DNA of 12,450 nt from JAGXLC01 sp046545815 (GTDB lineage: Bacteria > Bacteroidota > Bacteroidia > Bacteroidales > UBA12077): the NCBI GenBank assembly GCA_046545815.1, contig JBKGZA010000089.1:1-12450 (forward strand). The letters run 5' to 3'. The notes under the pieces are model-generated. The model searched no databases, was not told the DNA's origin, and was given only the letters and a program-made list of their open reading frames with translations. The position numbers and the translations under genes were made by a program. The first letter of the stretch is position 1. Each line of letters opens with the position of its first letter. Below are positions 7,189 through 12,450 of the stretch, one piece after another.

Positions 7189-7220
7189 ACAGCAAATGAC
7201 CATAAACGACAGCAAATGAC
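7189..7220. repeat. 12-bp direct repeat with 20-bp period
   Basis: ACAGCAAATGAC occurs at 7189-7200 and again, identical, at 7209-7220. The copies are offset by 20 bp, close to two helical turns. An ATTCAATC/ATTCAATA doublet follows at about 7230-7245. The site lies between etfB and etfA. It could be a protein-binding site or a small local duplication. Confidence 0.55.
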
Positions 7221-7268
7221 ATATTAAACATTCAATCATTCAATATAATATAATCTAAAGCAAGAGAT

Positions 7269-8237
7269 ATGGCAGTATTAGTTTTTACAGAAAACTGGGA
7301 CGGAAAATTCAAGAAATTGTCTTTTGAACTGGTTTCCTATGCAAGTAAGCTTGCTGAAATGGCCGATACACAAACAGTAGCACTCTCCATTGGTGAAGTG
7401 GAGGAAGATGAATTGAAGCAACTGGCAGATTACGGAGCTGAGAAGCTTGTATCGGTGAACCGGGAGAACCTGAAGCAGCTCGATAATCAGGCCTATGTAT
7501 CTGTTATTGAACAGGTGGCTAATAAAGAAGACGCTGATCTTATAGTTATTGCCCATAACAACATGGGAAAAGCACTCGCCCCCCGATTATCCGTCAGGAT
7601 GAACGCGGCTCTGGGTTCGGAGGTGAATAAGTTGCCTTCAGCTCTGGAACCTTTTACTATCCATAAAAAGGTTTTTTCAGGCAAGGCATTTGCTGATGTG
7701 TCCCTGAAGTCAGATAAAAAGATACTGACGCTGGCTCAGAACTCATTCGGTATTTACGAGAATATACAGGAACCGGATATTGAAAATTTTGAACCCGATA
7801 TCGGTGAGGATCAGATTAAGACCCAAGTCACGAATGTAGAAAAGTACAGGGATAAGCTTCTGCTTACCGATGCCGAGTTGGTGGTATCCGGAGGCCGTGG
7901 TATGAAGTCCCCTGAAAACTGGGATAATCTTGAAGAGCTGGCCAATGAGCTTGGTGCTGCCCTGGCATGTTCGCGTCCTGTTTCGGATGAGGGCTGGAGG
8001 CCGCACGAAGAACATACCGGCCAGACAGGAAAAATCATAGCCCCTGATCTTTATGTTGCCGCAGGCATCTCCGGTGCAATACAGCATATTGCCGGTGTGA
8101 GCCGTGCCAGGTATATTGTGGCAATCAACAACGATAAGGATGCCCCCATATTTGAGGTGGCTGACTACGGAATCGTGGGAGACGCCCTGAAAATTCTGCC
8201 TGAACTAACGGAAGCGATCCGTAAAGCCAAATCTTAA
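7269..8237 (+). CDS. etfA: Electron transfer flavoprotein alpha subunit
   Basis: A 322-residue cytoplasmic EtfA that carries the FAD of the EtfAB heterodimer. Residues 1-190 form the N-terminal alpha/beta domain. The C-terminal FAD domain starts near 201 (DAELVVSGGRGMKS). FAD contacts expected from the family are visible: SGGRG at 207-211, SRP at 235-237, GQTGK at 251-255, and the alpha-subunit signature LYVAAGISGAIQHIAG at 261-276. The signature continues to VAIN at 284-287, with NNDKDAPIF after it. Length matches the family. No Shine-Dalgarno is visible; ATG 7269 gives the standard MAVLVFTEN start. The gene is followed by a perfect hairpin at 8261-8298 and then the membrane subunit. Together with etfB and the downstream dehydrogenase it defines the operon as an acyl-CoA oxidation module. 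Confidence 0.95.
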   Translation: MAVLVFTENWDGKFKKLSFELVSYASKLAEMADTQTVALSIGEVEEDELKQLADYGAEKLVSVNRENLKQLDNQAYVSVIEQVANKEDADLIVIAHNNMGKALAPRLSVRMNAALGSEVNKLPSALEPFTIHKKVFSGKAFADVSLKSDKKILTLAQNSFGIYENIQEPDIENFEPDIGEDQIKTQVTNVEKYRDKLLLTDAELVVSGGRGMKSPENWDNLEELANELGAALACSRPVSDEGWRPHEEHTGQTGKIIAPDLYVAAGISGAIQHIAGVSRARYIVAINNDKDAPIFEVADYGIVGDALKILPELTEAIRKAKS

Positions 8238-8260
8238 GCGCACAATCGAACGATAATCAT

Positions 8261-8298
8261 CAGGCAACAGAGGGTTGAAGGCGTACATCTGTTGCCTG
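8261..8298 (+). repeat. Perfect 11-bp intercistronic hairpin
   Basis: CAGGCAACAGA at 8261-8271 pairs perfectly with TCTGTTGCCTG at 8288-8298 across a 16-nt loop. There is no T-run after it, so it does not look like a simple terminator. It lies 24 bases after the etfA stop and 20 bases before the ATG at 8319. It may stabilise the upstream message or mark a processing point. Confidence 0.7.
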
Positions 8299-8318
8299 TC
8301 ATCTTAAAAAGTCGACAT

Positions 8319-9638
8319 ATGCTCAAGCAGGTGATTTTTATTATTACTCTATTGATTACCCTGGGGGTTTTTGCCTGTACCATTTCACGGTTGCTTGCAT
8401 ACTTTAAATTTACACGCAAGAATTTTCCTATACGGAATTTAGGCAGGCGTTTTAACCTGATGATGCAGGTGGCCTTTGGGCAGACCAAGATTTTCAGGCG
8501 CCCGGTCGTTGGCTTATTACATGCCTTGGTATTCTGGGGGTTCATTGTGATATTGATCGGAAGCATTGAAATGGTAGTTGATGGCATTCTGGGCACCGAA
8601 CGGGTATTTAAAGCCCTTGGTGTGGTTTATGATGTGATCATCGGTGCCGGCGATGTATTTGCCCTGGTTATTGCGATGGCCATTGTCGTTTTCCTGATCA
8701 GGCGAATTTTCCTTCATGTGAAGCGTTTCAGCGGCATCGAGATGGATCATAAGAAGCATGTGGATGCCAGTGTTGCCCTGACGCTGATCCTTGTGCTGAT
8801 GATTACCTTGTTGGGGATGAATGCTTTTTATTATCAGCACGCTTTAAGCACAGGGCATGAGATTTACGGCGCTTTTCCGGTAAGTCGGTTTATCGCCCAA
8901 TGGTTTGCTTCAATGAGTGTGGATCAATTGTATATTTATCATGAAGCCAACTGGTGGGCCCACATATTGATTATTTTCTTTTTTGCCAATTATCTTCCCT
9001 ATTCCAAGCATTTTCATGTATTTCTGTCCGTTCCCAATGTTTTTCTTAGCAGATTGGAGCCCTTGGGAAGGCTGGATACCATGGAGAATGTGAAGCGGGA
9101 GGTGGAGATGATGATGGACCCCAATGCTTCTTTGGATCAGCCTGCTGAAGAGGAGGAAGTTGGACGTTTCGGTGTGATGGATGTTGAGGATGTATCCTGG
9201 AAAAATTATTTCGACGCGCTTGCCTGTACCCAGTGCGGCCGCTGCACCGATGTGTGTCCTGCCAATATCACCGGTAAAAGATTATCGCCCCGGAAAATCG
9301 TTGTGGACCTTCGTGAAAGGATGAAGGAAAAAGGGCCGGGGTTGGTAAAACACGGAAAGGATTATGATGATAATAAATCTTTATTGAGGGATTATATCAC
9401 AGAAGAAGAGCTCTGGGCTTGTACTACCTGTAATGCATGTGCTCAGGAATGCCCGGTCAATATCAATCATCCCACGCTCATTGTGGAGATGAGAAGATAT
9501 CTGGTAATGGAAGAAGCCTCCGCCCCGGGTGATCTGAATGCCATTTTCAGTAATATTGAAAACAATGGAGCTCCATGGCAGTATTCACCTGAAGACAGGA
9601 TGAAATGGGCTGAAGAGCTATATATAAACGAAAAATGA
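8319..9638 (+). CDS. Membrane/ferredoxin subunit of split ETF:menaquinone oxidoreductase
   Basis: A 439-residue membrane protein. Five hydrophobic segments (about 4-27, 63-90, 103-130, 146-170 and 213-235) form a NarI-like cytochrome-b-type domain. It holds several membrane-edge histidines, among them LLHALVFWGF, YHEANWWAHI and LPYSKHFHVF, that could ligate heme b and meet the quinone. The cytoplasmic part carries two 4Fe-4S motifs: Cys303/306/309/313 (CTQCGRCTDVCP) and Cys368/371/374/378 (CTTCNACAQECP). With the CCG-domain gene 25 bp downstream it reproduces the architecture of the EMO-type ETF:menaquinone oxidoreductases and HdrE/HdrD-like enzymes, but on two polypeptides. The reading frame can be extended upstream to a TTG at 8292. 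That codon lies inside the hairpin at 8261-8298, and the nine extra residues add nothing family-like. The ATG at 8319 is therefore preferred. Confidence 0.85.
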   Translation: MLKQVIFIITLLITLGVFACTISRLLAYFKFTRKNFPIRNLGRRFNLMMQVAFGQTKIFRRPVVGLLHALVFWGFIVILIGSIEMVVDGILGTERVFKALGVVYDVIIGAGDVFALVIAMAIVVFLIRRIFLHVKRFSGIEMDHKKHVDASVALTLILVLMITLLGMNAFYYQHALSTGHEIYGAFPVSRFIAQWFASMSVDQLYIYHEANWWAHILIIFFFANYLPYSKHFHVFLSVPNVFLSRLEPLGRLDTMENVKREVEMMMDPNASLDQPAEEEEVGRFGVMDVEDVSWKNYFDALACTQCGRCTDVCPANITGKRLSPRKIVVDLRERMKEKGPGLVKHGKDYDDNKSLLRDYITEEELWACTTCNACAQECPVNINHPTLIVEMRRYLVMEEASAPGDLNAIFSNIENNGAPWQYSPEDRMKWAEELYINEK

Positions 9639-9663
9639 TACTTGAGGGATAAATTTATACAGT

Positions 9664-10458
9664 ATGACAAAACGCAAGGTAAAAGTTCCGATCATGGCCG
9701 ATCTTCATGCCAGGGGCGAAGAGCCGGAATATTTGGTATGGGTTGGCAGTGCAGGTGCTTATGATGACAGATATAAAAAGGTGACGCGGGCTTTTATCAA
9801 AGTGCTCACCCATCTCAATATCAATTATGCCGTACTGGGAACCGAAGAAACTTCCAGCGGAGATATAGCCCGCCGTTCCGGCAATGAAATGCTTTTTCAA
9901 ATGCAGGCCATGACAAATGTCGAGCTGCTGAATGGTTATGAAATAAAAAAAATACTGACCTGCGATCCCCATGCCTATAACACTTTTAAAAATGAATATC
10001 CTGATTTTGGCGGACATTATGAAGTTTGGCATCATACACAGTTCTTTCAGAAACTGTTTCACGAGGGTACCCTTAAGATAGAGAGCAGAATATTCGAAGA
10101 TAAGCACATTACCTATCATGACCCTTGTTACCTGGGAAGGGGCAATGGTGAATATCAGGCAGCCCGGGATGTTTTGAAAGCCATACCTTCACTAAAAAAA
10201 GAGATGCCGCGGAATAAAAGTTTTGCGCTCTGTTGCGGGGCAGGAGGCGGTCAGATGTTTAAAGAGGCCGAGAAAGGAGATAAAGAAGTGTTTATTGAGC
10301 GTACCGAGGAAGCACTGGATACCGGAGCAGACATTATTGCCACTGCCTGTCCGTATTGTATGGTGATGTTAACCGATGGACTGAAATATAAGGATAAAGA
10401 GGCAGAGGTGAAAAATCTTGATATAGCCGAAATCATAGAACAAAGTCTTGAACTATAA
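9664..10458 (+). CDS. CCG-domain Fe-S subunit (HdrD-like) with degenerate first domain
   Basis: A 264-residue cytoplasmic protein with two CCG (heterodisulfide-reductase-type) domains, each of which normally binds an iron-sulfur cluster. The second domain is intact, with HDPCYLGR (Cys155), LCCGAGG (Cys190/191) and CPYC (Cys229/232). The first keeps the fold's framework, WVG-AG-YDDR at 26-36, TEETSSGDIARRSGNE at 60-75 and NTFKNEYPDFGG at 106-117. Its usual cysteines are replaced: Ser29 in GSAG, Ser64 or Ser65 where the CTGD cysteine is expected, and DPHA (101-104) where CPHC is expected. A lone Cys100 remains beside this site. The subunit should connect EtfAB to the membrane subunit encoded just upstream. 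The acyl-CoA dehydrogenase starts 11 bp downstream. The loss of ligands is read directly; its effect on electron flow is inference. Confidence 0.88.
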   Translation: MTKRKVKVPIMADLHARGEEPEYLVWVGSAGAYDDRYKKVTRAFIKVLTHLNINYAVLGTEETSSGDIARRSGNEMLFQMQAMTNVELLNGYEIKKILTCDPHAYNTFKNEYPDFGGHYEVWHHTQFFQKLFHEGTLKIESRIFEDKHITYHDPCYLGRGNGEYQAARDVLKAIPSLKKEMPRNKSFALCCGAGGGQMFKEAEKGDKEVFIERTEEALDTGADIIATACPYCMVMLTDGLKYKDKEAEVKNLDIAEIIEQSLEL

Positions 10459-10469
10459 ATAAATATCAA

Positions 10470-12251
10470 ATGGAAAAACAAGCATTGAACATAAAAGGGT
10501 GCGAATTTCTGACTAAAGAGACAGAAGCCAGTGAAGTCTTTATTCCCGAAGAATTTGACGAAGAACAGACCATGATTGCTCAGACTTGCCAGGATTTTCT
10601 GGAAGCTGAGGTCTTTTGCAATCTCGATAGGATAGATAAGAAAGAAGAAGGTTTGATGAGGAGCATACTGGAAAAATCCGGTGAGCTGGGTTTACTGGGT
10701 ATTTCTGTTCCGGAGGAATACGAAGGTTTCGGTCAGTCCTTTCTGACCTCCATGTATGCCAATGAACTGCTGGGCGCCGGATATTCATTTTCCGTAGCCT
10801 ATTCGGCCCATACGGGCATCGGCACTTTACCGATTGTTTATTATGGGAATGAAGAGCAAAAGCAGAAATATCTGCCTGAGCTTGCTTCAGGGGAAAAAAT
10901 AGCATCTTTCTGTTTGACTGAGCCTGGTGCCGGTTCGGATGCCAATGCCGGCAAGACCAAAGCGGTTCTTTCCGATGACGGCAAACATTATATACTCAAC
11001 GGACAGAAAATGTGGATCACCAACGGCGGATTTGCCGACGTACAGGTAGTATTTGCCAAGATTGAAAACGACCGCATACTGAGTGCTTTTATAGTGGATG
11101 GTGACAGCCCCGGTATAGAAATCAATCCGGAGGAGGAAAAAATGGGTATCAAGGGCTCATCCACCGTACAGATTTTTTATAACGACGTGAAGGTGCCGGT
11201 TGAAAATCTTCTGGGACGAAGGGGCGAAGGGTTCCGCATTGCCCTGTATATTCTTCATATGGGTCGGATTAAGCTGGGCGGCAATGTGATTGGAGCTGCC
11301 AAAAGGGCCATCAGTCAGTCGGTAAATTACGCCAACGAAAGAAAACAATTTGGCACTTTGATTTCCGGTTTTGGTTCCATCAAGTACAAACTGGCTGAGC
11401 AGGCCATTGAAACATTCACCAATGAATCGGCTGTTTACAGGTTGAGCAAAAATGTGGACGAGGCCATAGAAGCTTATATGAATGATGGCATGGATTACGG
11501 CAAAGCCAATACCGAAGCCTTTGTCCAGTATGAAGCCGAGGCCGCAATACTTAAGATTTATGGTTCAGAAACCCTGGATTATATTGTTGATGAGATGGTT
11601 CAGATAATGGGTGGTATGGGCTTCTCGTCTGAAATGCCTGCCGACAGAGCATACAGGGATTCCAGGATCAATCGGATTTTTGAAGGAACCAATGAAATCA
11701 ACAGGCTCTGGATTTCTGATACTGTCAATAAACGGGGACACAAGAAGAAGATCGATATATTTGCTCAGGCAGAAGAAGTGATGAGTCAGCTCGATAACCT
11801 CCCGGAATATGAATCAAAAGGATATTTTGAAGATAAGGTCCATTATGTTCAGAATTTCAAGAAAGTAGTAATATTACTGATGAATGCAGCTTCCAACAAG
11901 TTCGGGCGAAAAATGGCTCATGAACAGGAAATTCTGAATAATCTGGCCGATGTTGTCACACTGACATATGTTGCAGAATCAACCATGTTGCGGGTAAAAA
12001 AGCTGGATTCATTTCAGACTCCTGTGGATAAAAGTCTGTACCGCGACATGCTTGATGTATTTATGCTGGATGCCGCAGATAATATCCGGAAACATGCCCT
12101 TGATGCAATATATTCTCTTGATGCAGAAGAAGATGTTGAAAAATACAGAAAAGGGGTAATGTATTTTACGGACATTCCGCGGCTCAATGTCAAAGAGGCC
12201 CGGAGAAGAATTGCCGATAAACTCATCGAAGAAAACACCTATTGCTTTTAA
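10470..12251 (+). CDS. Long-form acyl-CoA dehydrogenase
   Basis: A 593-residue FAD enzyme that introduces a double bond between C2 and C3 of an acyl-CoA and hands electrons to ETF. It follows the standard order: helical N-domain (about 25-140), beta-domain (about 145-255) and C-terminal helical domain. The first family signature is LTEPGAGSD at 149-157, followed by MWITNGGFAD. The second is in QIMGGMGFSSEMPADRAYRDSR. The probable catalytic base is Glu405 in RIFEGTNEINR, the same place as in medium- and very-long-chain enzymes. About 180 extra C-terminal residues follow this point, as in VLCAD/ACAD9-like proteins, where the extension aids dimer or membrane contact. Chain-length preference cannot be told from sequence. 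It is the last gene of the etf operon and ends just before a hairpin terminator, so it is the likely dedicated electron donor to this EtfAB. Confidence 0.93.
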   Translation: MEKQALNIKGCEFLTKETEASEVFIPEEFDEEQTMIAQTCQDFLEAEVFCNLDRIDKKEEGLMRSILEKSGELGLLGISVPEEYEGFGQSFLTSMYANELLGAGYSFSVAYSAHTGIGTLPIVYYGNEEQKQKYLPELASGEKIASFCLTEPGAGSDANAGKTKAVLSDDGKHYILNGQKMWITNGGFADVQVVFAKIENDRILSAFIVDGDSPGIEINPEEEKMGIKGSSTVQIFYNDVKVPVENLLGRRGEGFRIALYILHMGRIKLGGNVIGAAKRAISQSVNYANERKQFGTLISGFGSIKYKLAEQAIETFTNESAVYRLSKNVDEAIEAYMNDGMDYGKANTEAFVQYEAEAAILKIYGSETLDYIVDEMVQIMGGMGFSSEMPADRAYRDSRINRIFEGTNEINRLWISDTVNKRGHKKKIDIFAQAEEVMSQLDNLPEYESKGYFEDKVHYVQNFKKVVILLMNAASNKFGRKMAHEQEILNNLADVVTLTYVAESTMLRVKKLDSFQTPVDKSLYRDMLDVFMLDAADNIRKHALDAIYSLDAEEDVEKYRKGVMYFTDIPRLNVKEARRRIADKLIEENTYCF

Positions 12252-12262
12252 GAAACAGAATG

Positions 12263-12330
12263 AAGAGCCGGGGGTTAAGTTAAGAAAAAGCTATGAACTC
12301 TGTTTTTTCCTGACTTAACCCTTGGCTTTT
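12263..12330. terminator. Large hairpin terminator after the etf operon
   Basis: A long imperfect stem: the left arm (about 12263-12289) pairs with the right arm (about 12303-12330) around a short loop. The core GGGTTAAGT at 12272-12280 is perfectly complementary to ACTTAACCC at 12313-12321. Outer GCC/GGC and inner A-run/T-run pairs extend it, with wobbles between. A T-run at 12327-12330 follows. It starts 12 bases after the dehydrogenase stop and lies between converging genes. Confidence 0.75.
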
Positions 12331-12379
12331 AGCGTTATTTTGTTAATCTCCGCGACTTCTGGAAAAGATTTACGCCTCA

Positions 12380-12450
12380 TCACGTAAGTAACGAACTGAA
12401 ATCAATCTCCTCGGCGCTTCCGGTATCGTAAATGTTCCCGTTTTCAAATT
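12380..12450 (-). CDS. C-terminal fragment of a converging gene
   Basis: On the minus strand a frame enters from the right edge and stops at a TGA (complement of 12380-12382). It gives 22 residues ending NGNIYDTGSAEEIDFSSLLT. The composition looks like true protein, and the position beyond the operon terminator fits a convergent gene. The piece is too short to name a family. The region 12331-12379 between it and the terminator shows nothing else. Confidence 0.5.
   Translation of the reverse strand, partial: FENGNIYDTGSAEEIDFSSLLT

Noticed and set aside
6422..8237. Electron-bifurcating ETF
   Set aside because: No bifurcation-specific feature could be confirmed by eye, and the neighbouring quinone-type oxidoreductase and single acyl-CoA dehydrogenase suit a plain electron carrier.
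8292..8318. TTG start that would lengthen the membrane subunit by nine residues
   Set aside because: The codon lies inside the perfect hairpin, and the ATG at 8319 gives a more natural N-terminal membrane segment.
1..12450. Mobile element, phage, defence system or CRISPR array
   Set aside because: No transposase, integrase, nuclease, regularly spaced repeat array or flanking terminal repeats were seen; the genes look like ordinary core metabolism with a few unknowns.

Overview
The window looks like chromosomal DNA of a Bacteroidota bacterium, probably a Bacteroidales/Marinilabiliales-type or other marine anaerobic or facultative member. The clues are moderate-to-low GC, almost no Shine-Dalgarno sequences, several TAnnTTTG-type -7 boxes (the Bacteroidota sigma-factor signature), a DUF4382 lipoprotein, and protein sequences that read like that phylum. 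No rRNA, tRNA, CRISPR array, insertion sequence or phage gene was seen. All functions are inferred from sequence recognition; no database search was run.

Layout. Positions 1-202 hold no supported gene. An AraC-family regulator (203-1069, minus) is divergent from a DUF4382 surface-type lipoprotein (1330-2238, plus). They share a 260-bp intergenic region with several inverted repeats. A strong, probably bidirectional terminator (2259-2296) closes the lipoprotein gene. Next comes a minus-strand block: a single-domain ArsA/Get3-like ATPase (2485-3399) with its own likely promoter, an unrecognised 94-residue protein (3593-3877), an unrecognised four-helix membrane protein (3889-4317), and a CstA-family carbon-starvation transporter (4428-6155).

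CstA is divergent from a five-gene plus-strand operon at 6422-12251: etfB, etfA, a membrane/ferredoxin subunit, a CCG-domain subunit and a long acyl-CoA dehydrogenase. It ends in a large hairpin terminator at 12263-12330. The last bases (12380-12450) are the C-terminus of a converging minus-strand gene.

How the genes work together. The operon encodes a near-complete electron path. The acyl-CoA dehydrogenase oxidises an acyl-CoA, the EtfAB flavoprotein accepts the electrons, and the two-subunit membrane iron-sulfur protein most likely passes them to menaquinone. It is thus a split version of the ETF:menaquinone oxidoreductase (EMO) type. The most notable detail is that the CCG-domain subunit has lost all the expected cluster-binding cysteines of its first CCG domain and kept those of its second. 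CstA, a probable pyruvate or peptide importer, sits back to back with this operon, which suggests a locus for carbon scavenging and catabolism.
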